Assembly: GCF_028750675.1 (NCBI RefSeq)
Contig: NZ_JAQQPZ010000013.1
Span: 897,753 to 961,752 of the forward strand
DNA: 64,000 nucleotides
Reading direction: 5' to 3'
Origin: Shewanella metallivivens
GTDB taxonomy: Bacteria; Pseudomonadota; Gammaproteobacteria; Enterobacterales; Shewanellaceae
The notes below the pieces were generated by a model. That model was given only the letters and a program-made list of their open reading frames with translations, searched no databases and was not told where the DNA came from. The translations under genes were made by a program, and so were the position numbers. The stretch's first letter is position 1, and each line of letters opens with the position of its first letter. Below are positions 56,247 through 64,000 of the stretch, one piece after another.

Positions 56247-56897
56247 ATGACTAGCTGGGAAAAACGTGGTAACTATCTAATTGAGGTATCTCAACGCTGC
56301 CTAAAAGGGCACAAAACCTTTGATCTGTGTCGTTCACATCTCGTTGAGGCTAGCCAAATATCTAAAGGTACAATCTATAATCACTTTACCTCTGAAGCAG
56401 ACTTAATTATTGCCGTTGCCTGTGCCGATTACCGCACGTGGTTAATGCAAGCCGAACAAGACACAGTGCAATATCGCGACCCTTATTTACGATTTATTTT
56501 TCATCACTGCCAACGTTTGTATCGCATTTTGTCTGAGCAAGCATTTGTCATCGCTAGGGTGGTGCCTAACGAGACGGTATTAGCACAAGCGAGTGATTAT
56601 TATCGTGAACGCTTTGATCGTTTGCTTGAGCAATATAAGCAGTGGAATGCACAAACATTAATGGAAATAGGTGAAATCAGTGGTTTTAACCGTGGTGAGT
56701 TACTGTGCGACTATTTACGCGGAGCGATGATCAATAGTGATGATGCGCAAAAACACTACAACGATGCCGAAATGTACTATCAACATAGTTTTGCAATGAC
56801 ACAATTGATGGGGCACTCACAAAAACGTCCACCGAACATTAAAGTGTTTTTGCAGTGGTTACAAGATAAAGAAGACAGCAAAGCACTGACCGCATAA
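56247..56897 (+). CDS. TetR-family transcriptional regulator
   Basis: 216 residues. The helix-turn-helix is near residues 25-55 (LVEASQISKGTIYNHFTSEADLI, with the TetR-typical YNHF). The C-terminal ligand domain is unassigned. AcuR, the acrylate-responsive repressor of dddL operons in Rhodobacter, is also TetR-type. That analogy and the shared palindromic operators make this a candidate regulator of the DMSP locus, but it could equally serve an unrelated target. ATG 56247 is preceded by TGGGG; the frame opens earlier at 56214. Confidence 0.85.
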   Translation: MTSWEKRGNYLIEVSQRCLKGHKTFDLCRSHLVEASQISKGTIYNHFTSEADLIIAVACADYRTWLMQAEQDTVQYRDPYLRFIFHHCQRLYRILSEQAFVIARVVPNETVLAQASDYYRERFDRLLEQYKQWNAQTLMEIGEISGFNRGELLCDYLRGAMINSDDAQKHYNDAEMYYQHSFAMTQLMGHSQKRPPNIKVFLQWLQDKEDSKALTA

Positions 56898-56915
56898 ACG
56901 CGATATGCTGCAATA

Positions 56916-56947
56916 AAAAAGCCGTGTTAACCCTAACACGGCTTTTT
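56916..56947. terminator. Bidirectional terminator between TetR gene and gor
   Basis: AAAAAGCCGTGTTA/TAACACGGCTTTTT around ACCC. Confidence 0.93.
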
Positions 56948-56971
56948 AGTCTTATTTTTTAATTGCTTATT

Positions 56972-58327
56972 TTATCTCATGGTGACGAATTCTTCAGCGC
57001 CCGTAGGGTGAATTGCCACAACTGAGTCAAAGTCTGCTTTGGTTGCGCCCATTTTCATCGCAACGCCAAAACCTTGGAGTATTTCATCCATACCAAAACC
57101 GATACCGTGAATACCCACAACCACTTCGGTGTCACCTGCGCACACTAGTTTCATCTTGCACGCTTGGCGGTGGCTAGTAACAGCGGTGTACATCGAGGTA
57201 AAGGTAGAGGTGTAAACCTTGATGTTGTCCTGGCCATATTTCTCGACGGCTTCTGGCTCAGTTAATCCCATAGTGCCAATCGCTGGGTGACTAAAGACTA
57301 CGGTTGGAATTAAGCTGTAATCCATTTTGGCATTTGGCATATTGCCAAATAAACGTTCTGACAATAAACGACCAGCTTTTACGGCAACAGGGGTTAATTC
57401 AACACCGCCCGCCATAATGTCGCCAACACAGTAAATCCCTTTTGCGGTGGTGTTTTGCTGCTCGTCTGTAATCACATAGCCTTTGGCATCAAGCTGTACA
57501 TCTGTATTTTCTAAACCAATATTACCCGTAGCAGGTGAGCGACCAATGGCCCAAATCAGGCAATCAATTGTTAAGCTTTCACCGTTTTCAAGCGCTAAGG
57601 TTAAGCTGCCATCAGCATTTTTGCTGACTGACTTTGGCACGCTATGAGTGTGTAATGTAGGGCCGTCGGTAGCCATTGCTTCCACCAACCCGTCAATTAA
57701 AATAGGGTCAAAGTTGCGCAAAGGAGCATGTTTACGCACCAATAAGTGCGTTTCGCTGCCAAGCGCATGTAAGACGCCGGCGACTTCTACGGCAATATAA
57801 CCTGCACCGACCACTGCCACACGTTTAGGTTGTTCACGTAGTTCAAAGAAGCCGTCTGAGTCGATACCGTATTCGGCTCCCGGAATATCAGGGAACGTTG
57901 GCGCCCCGCCCGTTGCGACAACAATATGATCAGCCGTGTAATGTTCGCCATTGACTTCAATGGTGTTGTTGTTCACAAAGCGGCCATAACCATTTAATAA
58001 GGTGACCTTATTGTTCTCAAAGCCACGACCATAAGCGGCATGAATACGGCTAATATAAGCTTCGCGGTTTTCAACTAAGGTGTTCCAGTCAAATTTATTA
58101 ACGGTGACATCAAAACCATAATCTTTGGCGTATAAATTCATGGCTTCTGCGACGTGAGCGCCATACCACATCACTTTTTTAGGGACACAGCCTACGTTAA
58201 CGCAAGTGCCGCCAACGTGCTTTGCTTCAATAACAAGTACTTTTGCGCCACGCATTGCTGCACGGTTTGCTGAGGCGATACCGCCACTACCTGCGCCAAG
58301 CGCGATATAGTCAAAATGTTGAGCCAT
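56972..58327 (-). CDS. gor: Glutathione-disulfide reductase
   Basis: NADPH-dependent flavoenzyme that keeps glutathione reduced, 451 residues (E. coli 450). FAD loop [14 protein letters not shown], redox-active disulfide [18 protein letters not shown] loop [13 protein letters not shown], and the C-terminal catalytic His-Glu [12 protein letters not shown] are all present. ATG 58327 is eight bases from GGAG; an in-frame TTG at 58339 overlaps that ribosome binding site. Confidence 0.97.
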   Translation of the reverse strand: MAQHFDYIALGAGSGGIASANRAAMRGAKVLVIEAKHVGGTCVNVGCVPKKVMWYGAHVAEAMNLYAKDYGFDVTVNKFDWNTLVENREAYISRIHAAYGRGFENNKVTLLNGYGRFVNNNTIEVNGEHYTADHIVVATGGAPTFPDIPGAEYGIDSDGFFELREQPKRVAVVGAGYIAVEVAGVLHALGSETHLLVRKHAPLRNFDPILIDGLVEAMATDGPTLHTHSVPKSVSKNADGSLTLALENGESLTIDCLIWAIGRSPATGNIGLENTDVQLDAKGYVITDEQQNTTAKGIYCVGDIMAGGVELTPVAVKAGRLLSERLFGNMPNAKMDYSLIPTVVFSHPAIGTMGLTEPEAVEKYGQDNIKVYTSTFTSMYTAVTSHRQACKMKLVCAGDTEVVVGIHGIGFGMDEILQGFGVAMKMGATKADFDSVVAIHPTGAEEFVTMR

Positions 58328-58413
58328 GATGTTCTCCAATACGATTTATGCGCCCATTGTAGGGGGGATTGAGTTTGCAATCTAGTCGTTAAATATGCAC
58401 ACAGTGGTTCTGA

Positions 58414-58950
58414 TTAGCGCTTATATTGACAGGCTCCTCGGTCAACGCTATTTGGACCGCTGCCTGCACACTTAAGACAATCCCATTCAGCTTCTCTAAT
58501 ATCGATTTCATCTTGGTAATGACTAAATTGACTGTGCTGAGTTTGCCGTTGTTTATTTTTGAGGTGTTTTATGCGGTTGTTAAGCCAGCGGCAATTGGGG
58601 TCATCTGCCATTGTGATGCTGACTTGGCGTGATGAAGAAGTGGCTTTTTGGGGGGCATCGATATGCTGCTGTAAGCTTGGTTTGAGGTAGATATCGTCAG
58701 CTCGGTACTCTAAGGCAGAACGAGTGTCGTCAGGTAGTTCAATCACATTACCTTGGCTGTCAATGGCCGATTGTTGCGGTAAATCTTTGGCGTTGTCGTT
58801 ATTAAGCTGCGTACTATTATTGGTCGATTTTGTGGCTAATTTACTGCGGGTTAACTGACTGAGTTCGGCAGCAAAAATAATTGAGCTGGGTAACAGGGTT
58901 GTTAACAACACGCCGCAAAATGCGGCGTGTTGTGCTGGGCGGGTCAGCAT
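58414..58950 (-). CDS. Exported hypothetical protein
   Basis: 178 residues with a signal peptide (cleavage near FAA). The middle is polar and low in order. The C-terminal third carries four Cys (CRWLNNRIKHL..., CLKCAGSG, GACQ) that might form disulfides. I do not recognise a family. It precedes gor on the same strand by ~86 bases. Confidence 0.6.
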   Translation of the reverse strand: MLTRPAQHAAFCGVLLTTLLPSSIIFAAELSQLTRSKLATKSTNNSTQLNNDNAKDLPQQSAIDSQGNVIELPDDTRSALEYRADDIYLKPSLQQHIDAPQKATSSSRQVSITMADDPNCRWLNNRIKHLKNKQRQTQHSQFSHYQDEIDIREAEWDCLKCAGSGPNSVDRGACQYKR

Positions 58951-59028
58951 GTGCGATCCTTGGGTGATGATATATTGACCACTTAGTGTAGTCGCACAGT
59001 GTTAAAATGCGAGCCAAAGGCTAAAGGA

Positions 59029-59793
59029 TTAAAACCCCCAACTAATAGCGAATCCTGCATAGGTTTCGTCAAGATTGCCTTGCACTCCGTCGGCACTGGC
59101 TTGCTGTTTGATATCTTCTAGTGCAATGCTGTGACTCATATGGGCAGCAAAAGTCAGGTTGTCACTGAATTGATAATCAGCCTCTAGGCCAAATTGCACA
59201 TGGTTAGCACCGTCGTGCGCTTCGCTACTGTAGCCAAAATCAAAGCCTTGCGATACGTAAGGTGTTAGCGTGATTTGTGAATTGAGCTCCCACGGGCTGT
59301 AAACACTCAGGGTGACAAAGTACCCAGAGACTTCAGTGGCATAAGTGTAGCTGACTGCGGGAACGAACCAATTTAAGCCGCTATAAGTGATTGAACTAAA
59401 AAATTCATTATCTGATGCGCGTTCATCACCATAAAACTCTAAGCGTTGGTAACCCAAAGTGGCTTCTATATCGTAGTCCAAATGCAATGTGTATTCTAAA
59501 CCGGCATTCCACTCAGTGTAGTTGACTTGGTCAGCTCTTCCTACAACGGCATAAGCCACCATGTCATTGTGTTCAACACTCGCCACTGCCCAGGCGATAC
59601 CACCTTTATCTAAGTTGTTGCGACCTTCAGTAATGTAATGGTTCTCCCAAACCAAATCTAATGCAGCCGTTGGCTGAGTGTCCGTTTCAGCTAACGCAGG
59701 CATGGCGGCAGCAAAACTTATCATCGCTATCGCCGGAAAAAACACACCAGTGACAAAATGTTTACGATATACAGTACAAAAATCAAAAGTCAT
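59029..59793 (-). CDS. Putative outer-membrane beta-barrel protein
   Basis: 254 residues: an extended signal sequence with the hydrophobic core near residues 14-35 and cleavage near ALA. About ten amphipathic beta strands follow, ending in the aromatic C-terminus FAISWGF typical of outer-membrane barrels. No family recognised. A Fur-box-like sequence lies 72-90 bases upstream, so it may be iron-regulated. Confidence 0.68.
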   Translation of the reverse strand: MTFDFCTVYRKHFVTGVFFPAIAMISFAAAMPALAETDTQPTAALDLVWENHYITEGRNNLDKGGIAWAVASVEHNDMVAYAVVGRADQVNYTEWNAGLEYTLHLDYDIEATLGYQRLEFYGDERASDNEFFSSITYSGLNWFVPAVSYTYATEVSGYFVTLSVYSPWELNSQITLTPYVSQGFDFGYSSEAHDGANHVQFGLEADYQFSDNLTFAAHMSHSIALEDIKQQASADGVQGNLDETYAGFAISWGF

Positions 59794-60175
59794 GTTTTTG
59801 GCTCATGGTTAAATGTGGACTGAGAGGCGGTGAATACGGAGATTTTAGCTTATTAAGTACAAAATTAAATGATAATCACTTTCAGTTGAGATCTGCCTGT
59901 CAATATTAGCTTTGTAAACTAACTGTAAATAACAAATGCGATCGTGGTCACTTCTTTTGCTGTGTAAATACGCTATGTGCGGCGAGTGAACCAGTACTAA
60001 TACCATTTCCATTTATTATGAGACCAGTCTGAGTGGCTCCCGCTGAATGACCAGATAATGGATGGAATGGGTATAATGCTGGGGTATTATTGATTCACGT
60101 TAGTGTAAAGCTTGAAAGCCAAGTAAATTGGCCCCATATCAATGCAATCGACACGAAATATTTTGAGGGATCTTT
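59794..60175. other. Divergent promoter region before prlC
   Basis: 382 bases without a gene. It holds a Fur-like box (59865-59883) and the prlC leader; otherwise nothing recognised. Confidence 0.5.
59865..59883 (-). promoter_or_regulatory. Fur-box-like site upstream of the outer-membrane protein gene
   Basis: The 19-mer matches GATAATGATAATCATTATC at 14 of 19 positions, including an uninterrupted TGATAATCA core. Confidence 0.45.
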
Positions 60176-62215
60176 ATGAGCAATCCACTGCTAAACAGCG
60201 CAGCGTTACCCGAATTTTCTAAAATTAAACCTGAACACGTCCAGCCTGCGGTTGAGCAAGCCATTGCTAAGTGTCGCGATACCATTGAAACGTTATTAGC
60301 TAACAACAGCGAATATACCTGGGATAACCTTATCGCCCCCCTTGAAGACGTAGACGACGAATTAAGTAAAGCTTGGTCGCCAGTGTCACACATGAACTCG
60401 GTGGTCAGCAGCGATGAACTGCGTGATGCTCACGATGCGTGTTTGCCATTACTGTCTGATTACGGCACTTTTGTTGGCCAGCATCAGGGCTTGTATGAAG
60501 CCTATAAATCAATTCATCAATCAGCTGACTTTGCCTTGTTAACTCAAGCGCAAAAAAAAGTTATTGAACAAAGTTTACTCGACTTTGAATTGTCGGGCAT
60601 TGGCTTAGATGATGGCCAAAAAGCACGTTACGGCGAGATTGTTAAGCGTTTATCTGAGTTAACCAGCAACTTCTCTAATCAATTATTAGATGCTACAGAA
60701 GCCTGGACTAAATTGATTACCAACGAAGCCGACTTGGCGGGTTTACCAGAGTCGGCAGTGGCGGCAGCAAAAGCCATGGCCGAGGCCAAAGAGCTAAAAG
60801 GCTGGTTGTTTACCCTTGATTTTCCTTCCTATTTACCTGTGATGACCTACAGCGAAAACCGTGAGCTACGTGAAGAGTGCTACCGTGCATTTGTCACTCG
60901 CGCGTCTGATCAAGGCCCAAATGCGGGTGAGTTTGATAACACCAACAACATGAACGAAATTGTTGCCTTGCGCCATGAGTTAGCCAATCTACTGGGTTTT
61001 GCCAGCTATGCTGATAAATCACTGGCGACCAAAATGGCAGAGTCTCCAGAGCAGGTGTTAGGCTTTTTAAATGAATTAGGCCAGCGCTCAAAAGGCCAGG
61101 CGGCAACAGAATTGGCTGAACTACGCGCCTTTGCGAAAGCGCACTATGATGTTAGCGAAATGGCGTCATGGGACTTAAGTTTTTACGCTGAAAAACTGCA
61201 GCAACATAAATACCAGGTGTCGCAAGAAATCCTGCGTCCGTACTTCCCTGAAGATAAAGTGTTATCGGGCCTGTTTTATACCGTTAATCGCTTATTTGGA
61301 CTCACGATCAACGAGAAAAAAGGCGTTGATACTTGGCACAAAGACGTGCGCTTCTTTGATATTTTTGATGCAGATAACGTGCATCGTGGTAGCTTCTACC
61401 TAGACTTGTACGCCCGTAGCGGTAAGCGTGGTGGCGCATGGATGGACGATTGTCGTGGCCGCCGTGTGACGAGTTCTGGTTTGCAAAAACCAGTGGCCTA
61501 TTTAACCTGTAACTTTAATGGCCCGGTTGACGGCAAACCGGCATTGTTTACTCACGATGAGGTCACCACATTATTCCACGAGTTTGGTCATGGCATTCAC
61601 CACATGCTAACCAAAGTGGATGTTGGCGGTGTGTCGGGCATTAACGGTGTGCCTTGGGACGCGGTAGAGTTACCCAGTCAATTTATGGAAAACTGGTGCT
61701 GGCAAGAAGAGGCCTTAGCTGAGATCTCTGGCCATTACGAAACCGGCGAGCCATTGCCCAAAGCGTTACTCGACAAAATGTTAGCGGCAAAGAACTTCCA
61801 GTCAGGCATGATGATGGTGCGCCAACTTGAGTTCTCATTGTTCGATTTTAGAATGCACCACGAGTTTGACCCTGCAAAAGGTGTCGATATTCAAGGTATT
61901 TTAGACGAAGTACGCAGCCAAATAGCCGTATTAACACCGCCAAGCTTTAACCGCTTCCAGCATGGTTTTGCCCACATTTTTGCTGGTGGCTATGCCGCAG
62001 GTTATTACAGCTATAAATGGGCTGAAGTGTTATCGGCCGATGCGTTTTCTCGCTTTGAAGACGAAGGTATCTTTAACCCAGAAACCGGTAAGAGCTTCTT
62101 AAATAACATTCTTGAAATGGGCGGTAGCGAAGAGCCAATGGAGCTGTTTAAACGCTTTATGGGGCGTGAGCCAAACACAGATGCATTACTACGCCACAGT
62201 GGTATTGCTGCGTAA
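60176..62215 (+). CDS. prlC: Oligopeptidase A
   Basis: Cytosolic zinc metallopeptidase (M3 family) that degrades signal peptides and short oligopeptides; 679 residues, E. coli 680. Zinc site TLFHEFGHGIHHML (HExGH) near residue 468, with the third ligand Glu in PSQFMENWCW. ATG 60176 gives the normal N-terminus MSNPLLNSAALPEF. In E. coli prlC and gor are also close neighbours. Own terminator follows. Confidence 0.97.
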   Translation: MSNPLLNSAALPEFSKIKPEHVQPAVEQAIAKCRDTIETLLANNSEYTWDNLIAPLEDVDDELSKAWSPVSHMNSVVSSDELRDAHDACLPLLSDYGTFVGQHQGLYEAYKSIHQSADFALLTQAQKKVIEQSLLDFELSGIGLDDGQKARYGEIVKRLSELTSNFSNQLLDATEAWTKLITNEADLAGLPESAVAAAKAMAEAKELKGWLFTLDFPSYLPVMTYSENRELREECYRAFVTRASDQGPNAGEFDNTNNMNEIVALRHELANLLGFASYADKSLATKMAESPEQVLGFLNELGQRSKGQAATELAELRAFAKAHYDVSEMASWDLSFYAEKLQQHKYQVSQEILRPYFPEDKVLSGLFYTVNRLFGLTINEKKGVDTWHKDVRFFDIFDADNVHRGSFYLDLYARSGKRGGAWMDDCRGRRVTSSGLQKPVAYLTCNFNGPVDGKPALFTHDEVTTLFHEFGHGIHHMLTKVDVGGVSGINGVPWDAVELPSQFMENWCWQEEALAEISGHYETGEPLPKALLDKMLAAKNFQSGMMMVRQLEFSLFDFRMHHEFDPAKGVDIQGILDEVRSQIAVLTPPSFNRFQHGFAHIFAGGYAAGYYSYKWAEVLSADAFSRFEDEGIFNPETGKSFLNNILEMGGSEEPMELFKRFMGREPNTDALLRHSGIAA

Positions 62216-62234
62216 GTCATTAACATAAATTCTT

Positions 62235-62264
62235 AAAAAAACCGACATTGAGTGTCGGTTTTTT
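62235..62264. terminator. Terminator after prlC
   Basis: AAAAAACCGACA/TGTCGGTTTTTT around TTGAG. Confidence 0.93.
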
Positions 62265-62397
62265 TATGCCCGTGATTTGAAACACTGAAGTGTTTTTTGT
62301 TGATATAATCATTTAATTACCGTTTATCGATAATTTATTATTGAATAAAGTTAATTGTGTTAGCGTTAATTTAACCTTTGGCCACGATAGAACCACT

Positions 62398-62973
62398 ATG
62401 GATAGAATTGTCTCGCTCAGTAAATGGATTAAATTACTCATCGTTTTTTTAGCCTTATTACAAGTCAGTAGTTATTGCGGCACCATGATGTTTGGTGAGT
62501 TTCAAGCGGGCGAATATGTCCTCACCATTGACTGGTGGGGCTGGTTTAGCAGTTACCTTGCGGTCGATTTTGGCTCTCCATGGCAAGCGCTTGCACAACG
62601 CCTTTATGATGCGGGTTTTCATCCAGGGTTCATTTTGGGGAGCGTTGAAATACTGCCTTACCTGTTTATTTATTATTTTCTGTATCAACTGTTTGGTTTG
62701 TATCAGCAGGGGCAGGTGTTCACAACGGCTAATTTTCGCTGTTTAAGCCATATTGCTTTAGTGTTTTTAGCGTGGATTTTACTCAGCCTTTTTTACCCAA
62801 TGCTTGTTGCTTCTACCTTGCATTTTAGCGGCATTTCAAGTGCGGTCCCTATGTACTTTAGTCTGGGTAGTCAGGAGCTTAAATACGCATTGTTTGGGAT
62901 GGTGTTTTACTGCGTCGCATGGGTGATGAAACATGCCACAGAGCTGCAAGAAGAAGTGGAGTTAACCATTTAA
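62398..62973 (+). CDS. DUF2975 membrane protein
   Basis: 191 residues with four hydrophobic helices (near 10-28, 75-95, 120-140 and 160-180), as in DUF2975 proteins of unknown role. ATG 62398 begins MDRIVSLSKWIKLLI; the frame is open from a TTG at 62341 but without support. Its stop overlaps the start of an XRE regulator as TAATG, the standard pairing for this family. Confidence 0.8.
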   Translation: MDRIVSLSKWIKLLIVFLALLQVSSYCGTMMFGEFQAGEYVLTIDWWGWFSSYLAVDFGSPWQALAQRLYDAGFHPGFILGSVEILPYLFIYYFLYQLFGLYQQGQVFTTANFRCLSHIALVFLAWILLSLFYPMLVASTLHFSGISSAVPMYFSLGSQELKYALFGMVFYCVAWVMKHATELQEEVELTI

Positions 62974-63182
62974 TGGCCATTATTATCGAACTGGATGTGA
63001 TGCTTGCCAAGCGCAAAATGAAGTCGACAGAACTGGCCGAGTTAGTGGGTATTACACCGCAAAATTTATCGGTATTACGCAGTGGCCGTGCGAAAGCGAT
63101 TCGGTTTTCAACGCTCGACGCCATTTGCCAGCACTTACAATGCTCGCCAGGGGATATTTTAATCCACAAGGAAGATCAATAA
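62973..63182 (+). CDS. Small XRE-family DNA-binding protein
   Basis: 69 residues, a bare helix-turn-helix of the YozG type: MAIIIELDVMLAKRKMKSTELAELVGITPQ then NLSVLRSGRAKAIRFSTL, ending CSPGDIL. Its ATG at 62973 overlaps the DUF2975 stop. Such pairs probably regulate their own operon. A hydrolase gene follows after 14 bases, probably on the same transcript. Confidence 0.88.
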   Translation: MAIIIELDVMLAKRKMKSTELAELVGITPQNLSVLRSGRAKAIRFSTLDAICQHLQCSPGDILIHKEDQ

Positions 63183-63196
63183 TTAAGGACAATAAT

Positions 63197-64000
63197 ATGC
63201 AAAATACAGTAAAACAATTTATTACAGTAGTTATGATTAGCATGGCGATGTTGATTATTTCTGGCTGTACGGTGCGTTTAACTGAAGCGAGTTTTATTGC
63301 CCATGATAAAGCGCCGGTGGCCTTTAGCACTGAGTTTACGCAAGCATTGCAGTTAGCCATGCCGAATAATGCCATTATCCCACTGAGCCTAGAGGCGAGC
63401 GATCACGTTAAGCAGAATGGTTTTTTTATCGACAACCCAAACAGCAACACAACCTTAGTGTTTTACCAGGGCAATGGCATGAACATTCAGCCCCATTGTT
63501 TATCAGCCTTAACCACTTTATCGACGCTGAATACTGACATTTTGGTGATGGATCGCCGTGGCATTGGCGCCAGTGAAGGCAAGCCGAAGATTAAAAATAT
63601 TCTCTCGGATGCACAGCAACAACTGGACTACTTACAGCAGCGCTTCCAACCAGAAAAAATCATCTTGCACGGTTACTCATTAGGCAGTTTCATTGCCGCC
63701 GATTTAGCCCGAAATAACAAAGTCGATGCACTGGTGTTGCAGGGTTCGGCCACCAATGCCGACGATTGGGTCGATGAAAAAACACCTTGGTATATGGCAC
63801 CGTTTATGACGTTGGAAATGCCAGAAGATTTTCGTAAAACAGATAATAAGCAAGTGGTCGCGCAATATTACCAAGGCCCATTATTGGTGATTGCCGGAGA
63901 GGATGATGAAGAAGTGCCGCCAGCACTGTCTGAAAAACTGTTTGCTGCGAGCAAGTCTGCTAATAAGCAGTTCATTATGGTACCTAATGTCGGTCATCAG
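63197..64000 (+). CDS. Lipoprotein alpha/beta hydrolase (3' end outside window)
   Basis: Open from ATG 63197 through the window end (268 codons). Lipobox ISGC at the end of a signal peptide marks it as a lipoprotein. The hydrolase core shows FYQGNGMN (oxyanion strand), DRRGIGASEG, the nucleophile elbow HGYSLGSF, AGEDDEEVPP with the acid, and NVGHQ with the catalytic His at the last codons. So only the tail is missing. Substrate unknown; probably transcribed with the DUF2975/XRE pair. Confidence 0.85.
   Translation, partial: MQNTVKQFITVVMISMAMLIISGCTVRLTEASFIAHDKAPVAFSTEFTQALQLAMPNNAIIPLSLEASDHVKQNGFFIDNPNSNTTLVFYQGNGMNIQPHCLSALTTLSTLNTDILVMDRRGIGASEGKPKIKNILSDAQQQLDYLQQRFQPEKIILHGYSLGSFIAADLARNNKVDALVLQGSATNADDWVDEKTPWYMAPFMTLEMPEDFRKTDNKQVVAQYYQGPLLVIAGEDDEEVPPALSEKLFAASKSANKQFIMVPNVGHQ

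Overview
The window looks like a piece of a Shewanella chromosome (marine gammaproteobacterium). Pointers are the c-type cytochromes (a diheme c4 and a separate tetraheme subunit paired with a periplasmic flavoprotein), the kbl-tdh, waaA-kdkA and coaD-mutM neighbourhoods, a DUF3612 regulator, and three conserved small RNA genes (CsrB/C type, Spot 42, RyhB). I see no tRNA, rRNA, CRISPR array, insertion sequence or prophage. Almost every gene is intact; the first (hutH) and last (a lipoprotein hydrolase) are cut by the window ends.

Layout. 0-7 kb: end of hutH, a YbdG-type mechanosensitive channel, an alpha/beta hydrolase, an acyltransferase, DUF2489, yihI, a methyltransferase. 6.4-9.1 kb: a CsrC-type RNA, cytochrome c4, engB and Spot 42, in the same order relative to yihI, engB and polA as in E. 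coli. 9.3-21 kb: polA, elbB, glpE-glpG, kbl-tdh, a TetR regulator, and LPS inner-core genes waaA, kdkA and a GT9 transferase. 21-27.5 kb: a HIT-cytidylyltransferase fusion and a CDP-glycerol glycerophosphotransferase-like gene, then a yjbEFGH (gfc-type) exopolysaccharide operon. 27.7-34.5 kb: coaD, mutM, then a molybdenum/tungsten block (mobB-moeA fusion, mobA, tupCBA). 34.8-38.3 kb: a sigma-54 two-component system divergent from tupA, which itself has a sigma-54-like promoter. 38.5-42.9 kb: RyhB with a Fur box, yhhQ behind a candidate preQ1 riboswitch, menF, an HD-GYP protein. 43.2-48.6 kb: a PAS/sigma-54 activator and its probable target ccoG, an orphan malate-synthase-G domain, and a DUF3612 regulator.

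The most striking region is 48.9-56.9 kb. It carries a Tat-exported fumarate-reductase-like flavoprotein, a tetraheme cytochrome, a DddY-type DMSP lyase, an outer-membrane porin, a Dcu-family transporter, and LysR and TetR regulators. I read it as a periplasmic DMSP respiration module: DMSP enters through the porin, DddY cleaves it to dimethyl sulfide and acrylate, and the flavoprotein plus cytochrome reduce acrylate to propionate as terminal electron acceptor. The flavoprotein and dddY promoters share a near-identical segment of about 31 bp centred on the palindrome TGGAATYRATTCCA, so they look co-regulated. 56.9-64 kb returns to housekeeping genes: gor, two envelope proteins, prlC, a DUF2975/XRE pair and the partial hydrolase.
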